Position numbers and translations under genes: made by a program. Positions 24,569 to 32,930 of a stretch of 64,000 nucleotides of DNA are shown in pieces. The stretch is from positions 88,677-152,676 of the forward strand of contig NZ_BSSA01000019.1 of the NCBI RefSeq assembly GCF_030268885.1, in the 5' to 3' direction. Source of the DNA: Kitasatospora phosalacinea (GTDB lineage: Bacteria; Actinomycetota; Actinomycetes; Streptomycetales; Streptomycetaceae). The notes beneath the pieces are model-generated. The model made no database searches. It was not told the origin of the DNA and was given only the letters and a program-made list of their open reading frames with translations. How positions within the stretch are numbered: the first letter of the stretch is position 1; the number at the start of each line of letters is the position of its first letter.

Positions 24569-25171
24569 TCACCCCGCTGCCACGCCGCCGGTGCGCGAGC
24601 GCAGCCGCTCGCCCTGCGGCCCGAACAGGACCAGGTACTCGACCGGGCCGCCGGAGCCGGCGTTGGCCACCCCGTGCGGGGTCCGGGTGTCGAACTCGGC
24701 GACCTCGCCGGGGGTCAGGACGAGGTCCCGGTCGGCGAGGGCGAGCCACAGCCGCCCGTACAGGACGCACAGCCACTCGTGGCCGTCGTGGGAGACCTGG
24801 CGGGGCCGCACCGGCGGGCCGTCGAGGGCGGGCAGGACGTGCTTGTGGGCGTGCAGGCCGCCGACGTACCGGGTCAGCGGCAGCACCGCCTTGTCGTCGC
24901 CGAAGCTCAGCGGCACCCTGGCGCGCGGCTCGGCCGCGGGAGCGGGGGTCCGGCCGGCCAGCTCGTCCAGCGAGGCGTCGTACTCCTCGGCCAGGCGCAG
25001 CAGCACCTCCAGGGTGGGCCGGCGCCGACCGGTCTCGATCCGGGACAACGTGCTGGCGGAGATGCCGGTGGCGCGGCCGACGGCGGTGAGCGTCGCGCCG
25101 CGGCGTTCGCGCGCGGCGCGCAGCCGGGGCCCCATCGCGTCCGGCGCCCCGTCCGCGTCGTCGGCTGCCAC
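24569..25171 (-). CDS. XRE-family regulator with C-terminal cupin domain
   Basis: About 200 aa. An N-terminal Cro/C1 helix-turn-helix (LRAARERRGATLTAVGRATGISASTLSRIETGRRRPTLEVL) is followed by a cupin (about residues 110-195: HEWLCVLYGRLWLALADRDLVLTPGEVAEFDTRTPHGV), which would bind a small ligand. The start is set by GGAGGAGG eight bases before the GTG at 25171, although the frame is open further upstream. It is divergent from the alpha/beta-hydrolase gene, which it may control. Confidence 0.85.
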   Translation of the reverse strand: MAADDADGAPDAMGPRLRAARERRGATLTAVGRATGISASTLSRIETGRRRPTLEVLLRLAEEYDASLDELAGRTPAPAAEPRARVPLSFGDDKAVLPLTRYVGGLHAHKHVLPALDGPPVRPRQVSHDGHEWLCVLYGRLWLALADRDLVLTPGEVAEFDTRTPHGVANAGSGGPVEYLVLFGPQGERLRSRTGGVAAG

Positions 25172-25301
25172 CTGCGTCCTCCTCCGCCTCACACCGCTCT
25201 GTCCTGCGAGTTTGCCAGAACGGCAACGGTCGTCGCGCCGGTCGGGTGGCGCGCCGCATGATCGACGGGCAGCCGCGTACGCCACGAAGCGAGGAGAAGC
25301 C

Positions 25302-26288
25302 GTGCAGCCCGAGCCGACCGCCGCACCCCGTCACCGCACCGTCCGGACCCCGGCCGGGCGCCTGCACCTGGTCGAGCAGGGCACCGGCCCGCTCGTCCTG
25401 CTGGTGCACGGCTTCCCCGAGTCCTGGTACTCCTGGCGCCACCAGCTCCCGGCCCTCGCCGCGGCCGGCCACCGGGCGGTGGCGATCGACGTGCGCGGCT
25501 ACGGCCGCTCCTCCCGGCCGGAGGCCGTCGAGGACTACCGGATGCTCGACCTGGTGGCGGACAACCTCGCCGTCGTGCACGCCCTCGGCGAGCAGGAGGC
25601 GGTGGTCGTCGGCCACGACTGGGGCTCCACCATCGCCGCCACCTCCGCCCTGCTCCACCCCGGGGTGTTCCGGGCCGTCGGCCTGCTGAGCGTCCCCTAC
25701 GCACCGCCCGGCGGGCCCCGCCCCACCGAGGTGTTCGGCCGGGTCGGCGGCCCGGGGCAGGAGTTCTACGTCTCCTACTTCCAGGAGCCCGGCCGCGCCG
25801 AGGCGGAGATCGAGCCCGACGTCCGGGGCTGGCTCGCGGGCTTCTACGCGGCCCTGTCCGCCGACACCATGCCCGCCCCGGACCAGCCCGACCCGCACTT
25901 CGTCACCCCCGGCGGCCGCCTGCGCGACCGCTTCCCCGCGGACGTCCTCCCGGCCTGGCTGAGCGAGGACGAACTCGGCGTCTACGTCGCGGAGTTCGAG
26001 CGCACGGGCGTCACCGGCGCGCTCAACCGCTACCGCAACCTGGACCGGGACTGGGCGGACCTCGCCCCGCACCGCGGCGCCCCGATCGGGCAGCCGTCCC
26101 TGTTCGTCGGCGGGGCCCTGGACGCCTCCACCACCTGGATGTCCGACGCCATCGCCGCCTTCCCCACCACCCTCCCGGGCCTGAGCTCCTCCCACCTCCT
26201 GGACGGCTGCGGCCACTGGATCCAGCAGGAGCGCCCCGCCGAGGTCAACCGGCTGCTGACCGACTGGCTCGCCACCCTCCGGCCCTGA
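25302..26288 (+). CDS. alpha/beta hydrolase, epoxide-hydrolase-like
   Basis: 328 aa. The oxyanion-hole motif of epoxide hydrolases is present (HGFPESWYSWRHQ) and the nucleophile is Asp, not Ser (VVVGHDWGSTIAA), which separates it from lipases and esterases. The catalytic His lies in GCGHWIQQERP near the C-terminus. It should open an epoxide, or less likely dehalogenate, in the cytoplasm. The GTG has GAGGAGAAG upstream. The XRE-cupin regulator is transcribed from the other side of a 130-bp gap. Confidence 0.87.
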   Translation: MQPEPTAAPRHRTVRTPAGRLHLVEQGTGPLVLLVHGFPESWYSWRHQLPALAAAGHRAVAIDVRGYGRSSRPEAVEDYRMLDLVADNLAVVHALGEQEAVVVGHDWGSTIAATSALLHPGVFRAVGLLSVPYAPPGGPRPTEVFGRVGGPGQEFYVSYFQEPGRAEAEIEPDVRGWLAGFYAALSADTMPAPDQPDPHFVTPGGRLRDRFPADVLPAWLSEDELGVYVAEFERTGVTGALNRYRNLDRDWADLAPHRGAPIGQPSLFVGGALDASTTWMSDAIAAFPTTLPGLSSSHLLDGCGHWIQQERPAEVNRLLTDWLATLRP

Positions 26289-26350
26289 ACCGGCCTCGAA
26301 CCGGCCCCGAGCCGACCCCGCGCCGGCTCGAACCGGCCCGGACCGGCGGG

Positions 26351-26362
26351 GGTTTCGAAACC
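26351..26362. promoter_or_regulatory. 12-bp palindrome GGTTTCGAAACC
   Basis: A perfect palindrome 57 bp before the small 79-codon gene and about 290 bp before the NCS1 permease gene. Its position suits an operator of the permease operon. The binding protein is unknown. Confidence 0.45.
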
Positions 26363-26418
26363 TCGGCTTCACGCGGGAGGTCCCCGGGGGAAACGGCCGC
26401 TGCCTAGCGTCTCCCGCC

Positions 26419-26658
26419 ATGGACACCGGGCCGTGCACGCCTCCGGACGCACCGCACCCCCCGCACCGCGAACGCGCAGCCCCGCGCGGGGAGTTGACGT
26501 CCGGTCGGGTCGGGCTGCACGAACGCCTCACCGCGGAGCGGCTCGCGGCGCGGTTCGTCGTCCTCGACGAGCAGTTCCACGTCGCCCCGTCCCGGGCCTC
26601 GGGCACCCCGGCGCCCACCGAGGCGCTGGTCTCCGCACGGCAAGGAGGCACCGCATGA
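26419..26658 (+). CDS. possible small protein translationally coupled to the NCS1 permease
   Basis: 79 aa, rich in Pro and Arg at the N-terminus, with a short helix-like middle (HERLTAERLAARFVVLDEQFHV). No family recognised and no good ribosome site. Its stop overlaps the permease ATG as ATGA, which is the main reason to believe it is translated, perhaps as a leader that sets permease expression. It could equally be chance coding potential. Confidence 0.4.
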   Translation: MDTGPCTPPDAPHPPHRERAAPRGELTSGRVGLHERLTAERLAARFVVLDEQFHVAPSRASGTPAPTEALVSARQGGTA

Positions 26659-28418
26659 ACGTCGAACCGAACCCGGTGAGAACCGTCGAACCCGGCCCCC
26701 CGCGCTCGGCGGCACCGGCCGCCACCGCACCGGCCGCCGGTCGAACCGCCACCGCACCGACCGCCAGCGCACCGGCCACCCCCGAACCGGCCACCGGTCG
26801 GGCGGCCGAGGAGACCCTGGAGGACTACACCCTCCGCTTCGCGCCCCGCACCTACCGCCGCTGGACCCCGATGGTGGTGGCCACCACGGCCCTCGGCGGC
26901 ATCGCCTACATGGCCGACTTCTCGATCGGCGCGGGCATCGGCCTGGCCCACGGCACCGGCAACGCGCTGGTGGCGATCGCGGTGGCCGCCGCGGTCATCT
27001 TCGTGACCGGCTACCCGCTGGCGTACTACGGCGCCCGCTACAACATCGACCTGGACCTGATCACCCGGGGCTCCGGCTTCGGCTACTACGGCTCGGTGCT
27101 GACCGGCGTCATCTTCGCCAGCTTCACCTTCGTCTTCTTCGCCCTGGAAGGCTCCATCATGGCGCAGGGGCTGAAACTGGGGTTCGGCCTGCCGCTCTGG
27201 CTGGGCTACCTGGTCTCCACGCTGATGGTGATCCCGCTGGTCGTCTACGGCATGAAGGCGCTGAGCAAGCTCCAGGTGTGGACCACCCCGGTCTGGCTGG
27301 TCCTGATGGTCTCCCCGCTGGTGTACCTGATCTGGACCGACCCGGGCAGCGTGGACCGCTTCCTGTCGTACGCGGGCACCGACGGCGAGGGGGGCGTCAA
27401 CACCGCGTCCGTGCTGCTGGGCGCCGGGGTCTGCCTGTCGCTGATCGCGCAGATCGGCGAGCAGATCGACTACCTGCGCTTCATGCCGCCCCGGACCGCG
27501 GAGAACCGGCGCGCGTGGTGGACCGCGGTGGTCATGGCCGGGCCCGGCTGGGTGGTGGTCGGCGCGCTGAAGCAGGTGATCGGCGTCTTCCTCGCCGTGC
27601 ACATCCTCTCCGCGGTCGGGCCGGGCCTGGCGCCGGAGCCGATCCGCCAGTTCAAGGGCGCCTTCGACGCGATGCTGCCGTCCTGGCTGGTGGTCCCGCT
27701 GGCCGTGGCGCTCGTGGTGGTCAGCCAGATCAAGATCAACGTGACGAACGCCTACTCCGGCTCGCTGGCCTGGACGAACTCCTTCACCCGGGTCACCCGC
27801 CGCTACCCGGGGCGGATGGTCTTCGTCCTGGTCAACCTGGGCATCGCGCTGGTCCTGATGGAGGCCGACATGTTCAGCTTCCTCAACAGCGTCCTGGGTT
27901 TCTACTCGAACTGCGCGATCGCCTGGGTGGTCACCGTCGCCACCGACATCGGCGTCAACAAGCACCTGCTGCGGATCTCCCCGCTGCGCCCCGAGTTCCG
28001 CCGAGGCATGCTGTACGCCGTCAACCCGGTCGGCGTCGTCGCCTTCACCGCCGCCTCGGGCCTGTCGATCGCCATGTACTTCCACGCCCTCGGCGACACC
28101 CTCCAGCCGTACTCCCCGGTCGCCGCCGCCCTGATCGCGTTCGTCCTCACCCCGCTGACGGCCGTCGCCACCCGGGGCCGGTACTACCTGCGCCGGACGG
28201 ACGACGGCATCGACGAGCCACTGCTGGACGCCGAGGGCAACCCGAGCGCGGTCACCCTCGACTGCCACGTCTGCCACCGGCCCTACGAGCGGCCCGACCT
28301 GGCCGCCTGCGCCGCCCACGACGCCGTCGTCTGCTCGCTGTGCCTGAGCACCGACCGGACCGGCGCCCACGTGCTGCCCGCCGCACCCGCCGCACCCGCT
28401 GCGTCCGCCGCCGGCTGA
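26655..28418 (+). CDS. NCS1-family purine/pyrimidine/hydantoin permease with Cys-rich C-terminal tail
   Basis: 587 aa with about twelve hydrophobic segments. NCS1 landmarks are the N-terminal RFAPRTYRRWTPMVV, the TM1 region (GIAYMADFSIGAGIGLA), the ARYNIDLDLITRGSGFGYYGS loop and VSQIKINVTNAYSGSLAWTNSF, the substrate-coupling segment. It should import a nucleobase-like compound with H+ or Na+. Two additions are unusual: a Pro/Ala-rich N-terminus of 50 residues, and a C-terminal tail with a zinc-binding pattern (DCHVCHRP, LAACAAHDAVVCSLC) that may sense metal or recruit a partner. GGAGG lies upstream of the ATG. A strong stem-loop ends the unit. Confidence 0.87.
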   Translation: MNVEPNPVRTVEPGPPRSAAPAATAPAAGRTATAPTASAPATPEPATGRAAEETLEDYTLRFAPRTYRRWTPMVVATTALGGIAYMADFSIGAGIGLAHGTGNALVAIAVAAAVIFVTGYPLAYYGARYNIDLDLITRGSGFGYYGSVLTGVIFASFTFVFFALEGSIMAQGLKLGFGLPLWLGYLVSTLMVIPLVVYGMKALSKLQVWTTPVWLVLMVSPLVYLIWTDPGSVDRFLSYAGTDGEGGVNTASVLLGAGVCLSLIAQIGEQIDYLRFMPPRTAENRRAWWTAVVMAGPGWVVVGALKQVIGVFLAVHILSAVGPGLAPEPIRQFKGAFDAMLPSWLVVPLAVALVVVSQIKINVTNAYSGSLAWTNSFTRVTRRYPGRMVFVLVNLGIALVLMEADMFSFLNSVLGFYSNCAIAWVVTVATDIGVNKHLLRISPLRPEFRRGMLYAVNPVGVVAFTAASGLSIAMYFHALGDTLQPYSPVAAALIAFVLTPLTAVATRGRYYLRRTDDGIDEPLLDAEGNPSAVTLDCHVCHRPYERPDLAACAAHDAVVCSLCLSTDRTGAHVLPAAPAAPAASAAG

Positions 28419-28433
28419 CCCGCACGCCGCCAC

Positions 28434-28471
28434 CGCGCTCCGCCCCCGGCGACCGCCGGGGGCGGAGCGCG
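28434..28471 (+). terminator. strong stem-loop terminator after the NCS1 permease
   Basis: A perfect 17-bp stem around a 4-nt loop, very G+C-rich, beginning 16 bp after the permease stop. No T-run. It separates the permease operon from the sugar-transporter promoter that begins about 25 bp further on. Confidence 0.85.
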
Positions 28472-28495
28472 TTCGGGTGTGGTGCACCCGTCAGA

Positions 28496-28511
28496 TTGTT
28501 AGCGCTAACAA
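28496..28511. promoter_or_regulatory. LacI-type operator, distal (TTGTTAGCGCTAACAA)
   Basis: A perfect 16-bp palindrome with the central CG step typical of LacI-family operators. It is 102 bp upstream of a second copy, about right for a repression loop on the sugar ABC promoter. Confidence 0.75.
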
Positions 28512-28584
28512 TGCCCCCGTCAACCCTCGTACACAAAGCCTCCACCAGGGATCGGCCTCGCGTTCGGCAGTGTTGCGCGGACCC

Positions 28585-28612
28585 TTGACGCTGCATCTGT
28601 TAGCGCTAACAC
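28585..28612 (+). promoter_or_regulatory. candidate promoter of the sugar ABC operon
   Basis: TTGACG at 28585-28590 with TAACAC at 28607-28612, 16 bp apart. The second LacI-type operator covers the -10 element, so bound repressor would directly block RNA polymerase. The transcript would have a 5' leader of about 200 bases before the binding-protein gene. Confidence 0.5.
28598..28611. promoter_or_regulatory. LacI-type operator, proximal (TGTTAGCGCTAACA)
   Basis: The 14-bp core is identical to the distal operator. It overlaps the likely -10 region of the sugar ABC operon. No LacI-family gene is present in this window. Confidence 0.78.
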
Positions 28613-28819
28613 TCTGAGGACGCCGGACAGCGGCGGACCACGCGCACCGGACTCGGGGCCTCCCTCGCGCCGGGCCGGTGCCCCCTCCCCCGCCACGGGA
28701 GGGGCCCGCCGTCCGACCGCCGACCGGACCCACCCCGACCCTGCCCAGCCGCTCGTCGCCGCGCCCGGCCCGGTTCCCACCGCGGCCGGTCCGGACCCGG
28801 GCGCCCCCATGGAGGAATT

Positions 28820-29917
28820 GTGCGGAAGCTTTCGACGGCCCTCGCCGCAGGCGCCCTGGCGCTGACCCTGGCCGGGTGCGGCCAGAGCGCGAACGGCGTC
28901 GGCGACGGTGCGACCAAGGGCGACTCCAAGGGCGGCCTGGTGGGCATCGCCATGCCGACCAAGTCGTCCGAGCGCTGGATCAACGACGGCAACAACATGG
29001 TCAAGGAGTTCCAGGCCAAGGGCTACAAGACCGACCTGCAGTTCGGCGACAACGTCGTCGAGAACCAGGTCTCGCAGGTCGAGAACATGATCACCAAGGG
29101 CGCCAAGCTGCTGGTGGTCGCGGCCATCGACGGCTCCTCCCTCACCGACGTGCTGCAGAAGGCCGCCGACGCGCACATCCCGGTGATCTCCTACGACCGG
29201 CTGATCCGCGGCACCAAGAACGTCGACTACTACGCGACGTTCGACAACTTCAAGGTCGGCGTCCTCCAGGGCACCTACATCGCCGACAAGTTGGGCCTCA
29301 AGGACGGCAAGGGCCCGTTCAACGTCGAGCTGTTCGCCGGCTCCCCGGACGACAACAACGCCACCTTCTTCTTCGACGGCGCGATGAGCGTCCTCAAGCC
29401 GTACATCGACAGCAAGAAGCTGGTCGTGCAGAGCGGTCAGACCGCGTTCAACCAGGTGGCCACCCTGCGGTGGGACGGCGGGCTCGCCCAGTCCCGGATG
29501 GACAACCTGCTGAGCAAGTCCTACACCTCGGCCCGGGTGGACGCGGTGCTCTCCCCGTACGACGGCATCTCCATCGGCATCCTGTCCTCCCTCAAGGGCG
29601 TCGGCTACGGCGGCGCGGGCAAGCCGCTGCCGATCGTCACCGGCCAGGACGCCGAGCTGGCCTCGGTGAAGTCCATCATCGCCGGGGAACAGACCCAGAC
29701 CGTCTACAAGGACACCCGCCAACTCGCCAAGGTGGCCGTCCAGATGGGCGACGCCCTGCTCACCGGCGGCAAGCCCGAGACCAACGACACCACCCAGTAC
29801 GACAACGGCACCAAGGTCGTCCCGGCCTACCTGCTCCAGCCCGTGAGCGTGGACAAGGACAACTACCAGAAGGTGCTCGTCGACGGCGGCCAGTACACCG
29901 CGGACCAGCTCAAGTAG
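28820..29917 (+). CDS. chvE: sugar ABC transporter substrate-binding lipoprotein (ChvE-like)
   Basis: 365 aa. The signal peptide ends in a lipobox (LTLAGCG), giving a membrane-anchored binding protein. The mature part is a two-lobed periplasmic-binding fold of the ribose/multiple-monosaccharide type: VGIAMPTKSSERWINDGNNM, LLVVAAIDGSS, PVISYDRLI, LFAGSPDDNNATFFFDGAM, and VLSPYDGISIGILSSL near the hinge. It delivers a monosaccharide to the MmsA/MmsB-type transporter encoded next. The GTG has GGAGGAATT upstream. Control by two LacI-type sites is likely. The symbol is assigned by resemblance; the sugar is unknown. Confidence 0.87.
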   Translation: MRKLSTALAAGALALTLAGCGQSANGVGDGATKGDSKGGLVGIAMPTKSSERWINDGNNMVKEFQAKGYKTDLQFGDNVVENQVSQVENMITKGAKLLVVAAIDGSSLTDVLQKAADAHIPVISYDRLIRGTKNVDYYATFDNFKVGVLQGTYIADKLGLKDGKGPFNVELFAGSPDDNNATFFFDGAMSVLKPYIDSKKLVVQSGQTAFNQVATLRWDGGLAQSRMDNLLSKSYTSARVDAVLSPYDGISIGILSSLKGVGYGGAGKPLPIVTGQDAELASVKSIIAGEQTQTVYKDTRQLAKVAVQMGDALLTGGKPETNDTTQYDNGTKVVPAYLLQPVSVDKDNYQKVLVDGGQYTADQLK

Positions 29918-29929
29918 CGCCCGCGGGTA

Positions 29930-29962
29930 CCCGCACCGCCCGCACCAGCCGGGCGGTGCGGG
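29930..29962 (+). terminator. intercistronic stem-loop after the binding-protein gene
   Basis: Perfect 13-bp arms (CCCGCACCGCCCG and its complement) around a 7-nt loop, 13 bp after the stop. It probably stabilises the binding-protein message or partly terminates, so the binding protein exceeds the transporter, as is common in such operons. Confidence 0.7.
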
Positions 29963-30024
29963 CGCGGCCGGCGCCCTGACAGGCCCGCCGCGCCCGCACC
30001 GCCCCCAGCCGAAACGGATGCACC

Positions 30025-31572
30025 ATGGCCGGACCCGTCCTCGAGATGCGCGCGATCACCAAGACCTTCCCCGGGGTCAGAGCGCTGTCGGACGTCAACC
30101 TCACCGTCGCCGCCGGCGAGGTCCACGCGATCTGCGGCGAGAACGGGGCGGGCAAGTCCACCCTGATGAAGGTGCTCAGCGGGGTCCACCCGCACGGCTC
30201 CTACGAGGGCGAGATCCTGTTCAAGGGCGAGCCCTGCCGGTTCCGGGACATCCGCGCCAGCGAGCGGCGCGGGATCGTCATCATCCACCAGGAACTCGCC
30301 CTGGTGCCGTACCTGTCCATCGCGGAGAACGTCTTCCTCGGCAACGAGCACGCCCGCCGCGGGATCATCAGCTGGCACCGGACGCTCACCCACGCCGGCG
30401 AGCTGCTGCGCCGCGTGGGCCTGCACGACCACCCACTGACCCGGGTCGCCGACCTCGGCGTGGGCAAGCAGCAGCTGGTCGAGATCGCCAAGGCGCTCGC
30501 CAAGGAGGTCGAACTCCTCATCCTGGACGAGCCGACCGCCGCGCTGAACGACGAGGACAGCCGCAAGCTGCTGGAGCTGATCCTGGAGCTCAAGGCGCAG
30601 GGCATCGCCTGCATCCTCATCTCGCACAAGCTGAACGAGATCGCCCGGGTCGCCGACTCCGTCACCATCCTGCGCGACGGGCGCACCATCGAGACGCTCG
30701 CCGTCGGCCCCGAGGGCGTCTCCGAGGACCGGATCATCCGCGGCATGGTCGGCCGCGACCTGGAGCACCGCTACCCCGAGCGCACCCCGGAGGTCGGCGA
30801 GGTGGCGCTGGCCGTCGAGGACTGGACGGTCCAGCACCCGATCGACCACCACCGCAACGTGGTCGACGGCGTCTCGCTGCACGTGCGGCGCGGCGAGATC
30901 GTCGGCATCGCCGGACTGATGGGCGCCGGCCGCACCGAGCTGGCGATGAGCGTCTTCGGCCGCTCCTACGGGCGGTGGACCGGCGGCCGGGTGCTGGTGA
31001 ACGGCCGGGAGGTGCGCACCCGCACCGTCTCCGAGGCGATCGGCCACGGCCTCGCGTACGTCACCGAGGACCGCAAGCAGCTCGGCCTCAACCTCGCGGA
31101 CGGCATCAGCCGCAACATCTCGCTGGGCGCGCTCGGCAAGGTCTCCCGCCGCGGCTGGATCAACGAGCACGAGGAGACCCGGGTCGCCGAGCGCTACCGC
31201 GCGTCCATGAACATCAAGGCCCCCTCGGTGTTCACGGAGACCGGCAAGCTCAGCGGCGGCAACCAGCAGAAGGTCGTCCTCAGCAAGTGGATCTTCGCCG
31301 AGCCCGAGGTGCTGATCCTCGACGAGCCGACCCGCGGCATCGACGTCGGCGCCAAGGCGGAGATCTACGCCGTGATCGCCGACCTGGCCGCCCAGGGCAA
31401 GGCGGTGCTGGTCATCTCCTCCGAACTCCCCGAACTGCTGGGCCTGTGCGACCGCATCTACACCATGGCCGAGGGACGGCTGACCGGTGAGGTGCAGCGG
31501 GCGGACGCGACCCAGGAATCCCTCATGCGCCTCATGACCGTGAGCGCCGCGACCCAGAACGAGCAGGTGTGA
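30025..31572 (+). CDS. mmsA: sugar ABC transporter ATP-binding protein, two ABC domains (MmsA-like)
   Basis: 515 aa, the standard length for a fused double-ATPase of carbohydrate transporters. The first domain has Walker A GENGAGKST, Q-loop IIHQELAL, signature LGVGKQQLVEIAKAL (the variant form usual in this family) and Walker B LLILDEPTAAL. The second has GLMGAGRTEL, signature LSGGNQQKVVLSKW and VLILDEPTRGID. The non-canonical Walker A of the second domain is normal for the family. It powers sugar import with the permease encoded 3 bp downstream. Confidence 0.92.
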   Translation: MAGPVLEMRAITKTFPGVRALSDVNLTVAAGEVHAICGENGAGKSTLMKVLSGVHPHGSYEGEILFKGEPCRFRDIRASERRGIVIIHQELALVPYLSIAENVFLGNEHARRGIISWHRTLTHAGELLRRVGLHDHPLTRVADLGVGKQQLVEIAKALAKEVELLILDEPTAALNDEDSRKLLELILELKAQGIACILISHKLNEIARVADSVTILRDGRTIETLAVGPEGVSEDRIIRGMVGRDLEHRYPERTPEVGEVALAVEDWTVQHPIDHHRNVVDGVSLHVRRGEIVGIAGLMGAGRTELAMSVFGRSYGRWTGGRVLVNGREVRTRTVSEAIGHGLAYVTEDRKQLGLNLADGISRNISLGALGKVSRRGWINEHEETRVAERYRASMNIKAPSVFTETGKLSGGNQQKVVLSKWIFAEPEVLILDEPTRGIDVGAKAEIYAVIADLAAQGKAVLVISSELPELLGLCDRIYTMAEGRLTGEVQRADATQESLMRLMTVSAATQNEQV

Positions 31573-31575
31573 CGC

Positions 31576-32811
31576 ATGGCCCAGACCGGGACCACCCCCC
31601 AGACCAGGAAGACCGCCCCCGAGGCGGTCGGGCGGACGTCCGTCCGGGACGTCCTCGCCCGGGCGCTGCGCGGCAACGTCCGCCAGTACGGCATGCTGGT
31701 CGCCCTCGCGCTGATCGTGGTGCTGTTCCAGATCTGGACGGACGGCATCCTGCTCCAGCCGCTGAACGTCACCAACCTGATCCAGCAGAACAGTTACATC
31801 CTGATCCTGGCCATCGGCATGATGATCGTGATCATCGCCGGGCACATCGACCTGTCGGTCGGCTCGCTGGCCGCCTTCACCGGCGCGGCGGCGGCCGTCA
31901 TGATGGTCAGGCACCACCTGCCCTGGCCGGTGGCCCTGGTCGCCTGCCTGCTGATCGGCGCGGCGGCCGGTGCCTGGCAGGGCTTCTGGATCTCCTACGT
32001 CGGCATCCCGTCGTTCATCGTGACGCTGGCGGGCATGCTGGTCTTCCGCGGCGGCACCCAGATCATGCTGCAGGGCCAGTCGATCGCCCCGTTCCCCAGG
32101 GGCTTCCAGAAGATCGGCAGCGGTTTCCTGCCCGAGGTCGGGCCGCACACCAACTACCACAACCTGACCCTGCTGCTGGGCGCCGCCGTCCTCGCCGTCG
32201 CGCTCCTGCAGGAGGTCCGCGGCCGCCGCCAGGCCGCCTCGTACGGCCTGGAACTCCTGCCGACGGGGCTCTTCCTGGCGAAGCTGGCGGCCGTGAGCGC
32301 CGCGGTGGTGGTCTTCACGCTGCTGCTGGCCAGCTACCACGGCTTCCCGATCGTGCTGCTGATCCTGGCCGTGCTGCTGTTCGGTTTCGGCTACCTGATG
32401 CGCAACTCGATCATCGGGCGGCACACCTACGCCATCGGCGGCAACGAGGCCGCGGCCAAGCTGTCGGGCGTGAAGAGCAAGCGGGTGGTCTTCCTCGCCT
32501 TCGTCACCATGGGCGTGCTGGCCGCCCTGGCCGGGCTGGTCTTCGCCGCCCGCCTCAACGCCGGGACCCCGCAGGCCGGCATCAACTTCGAACTGGAGGC
32601 GATCGCCGCCGCGTTCATCGGCGGCGCCTCGGCCTCCGGGGGCGTCGGCACCGTGCTCGGCGCGATCATCGGCGGCCTGGTGCTCGGCGTCCTCAACAAC
32701 GGCATGTCGCTGGTCGGCATCGGCACCGACTACCAGCAGGTGATCAAGGGCCTGGTGCTGCTCGCCGCGGTCGGCTTCGACGTCTACAACAAGCGCAAGG
32801 CCGGTTCCTGA
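31576..32811 (+). CDS. mmsB: sugar ABC transporter permease (MmsB-like)
   Basis: 411 aa with about ten hydrophobic segments. BPD_transp_2-type permease signatures are present: NLIQQNSYILILAIGMMIVIIAGHIDLSVGSLAAFTG near residue 75 and GTPQAGINFELEAIAAAFIGG followed by GGVGTVLGAIIGGLVLGVLNNGMSL toward the C-terminus. These are typical of ribose/xylose/multiple-sugar permeases, which form a homodimer with the double ATPase. Last gene of the operon; a very strong hairpin follows 10 bp after the stop. Confidence 0.9.
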   Translation: MAQTGTTPQTRKTAPEAVGRTSVRDVLARALRGNVRQYGMLVALALIVVLFQIWTDGILLQPLNVTNLIQQNSYILILAIGMMIVIIAGHIDLSVGSLAAFTGAAAAVMMVRHHLPWPVALVACLLIGAAAGAWQGFWISYVGIPSFIVTLAGMLVFRGGTQIMLQGQSIAPFPRGFQKIGSGFLPEVGPHTNYHNLTLLLGAAVLAVALLQEVRGRRQAASYGLELLPTGLFLAKLAAVSAAVVVFTLLLASYHGFPIVLLILAVLLFGFGYLMRNSIIGRHTYAIGGNEAAAKLSGVKSKRVVFLAFVTMGVLAALAGLVFAARLNAGTPQAGINFELEAIAAAFIGGASASGGVGTVLGAIIGGLVLGVLNNGMSLVGIGTDYQQVIKGLVLLAAVGFDVYNKRKAGS

Positions 32812-32821
32812 CCCCTGCCCA

Positions 32822-32894
32822 CCCGTAAGCCCGCACGCCCGCACGCCCGCGCCGGTACCGGTGGCGCGGGCGTGCGGGCGTGCGGGCTTACGGG
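32822..32894 (+). terminator. perfect 32-bp stem-loop after the sugar ABC operon
   Basis: Arms at 32822-32853 and 32863-32894 are fully complementary over 32 bp around a 9-nt loop (GGTACCGGT). It is far longer than needed for a terminator. The right arm merges into an 8-bp tandem repeat. It serves as terminator for the operon and possibly also for the converging SnoaL-like gene. Confidence 0.88.
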
Positions 32895-32923
32895 CTTACG
32901 GGCTTACGGGCTTACGGGCGTAC
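32884..32923. repeat. tandem 8-bp repeat GGGCTTAC
   Basis: Four exact units (32884-32915) and one variant GGGCGTAC (32916-32923), ending 7 bp before the stop codon of the SnoaL-like gene. It shares sequence with the right arm of the adjacent hairpin, suggesting growth by slippage from the hairpin arm. Unit number is probably variable between strains. Confidence 0.88.
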
Positions 32924-32930
32924 GGGCGGC

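Noticed and set aside
24489..28487. Very long open frame on the minus strand (over 1300 codons)
   Set aside because: Antisense to four clear genes; its translation is Gly/Arg/Val/Asp/His-rich low-complexity sequence, as expected from the opposite strand of G+C-rich genes.
29863..32844. Long minus-strand open frame (about 990 codons)
   Set aside because: Antisense to the well-supported sugar ABC operon; no motif.
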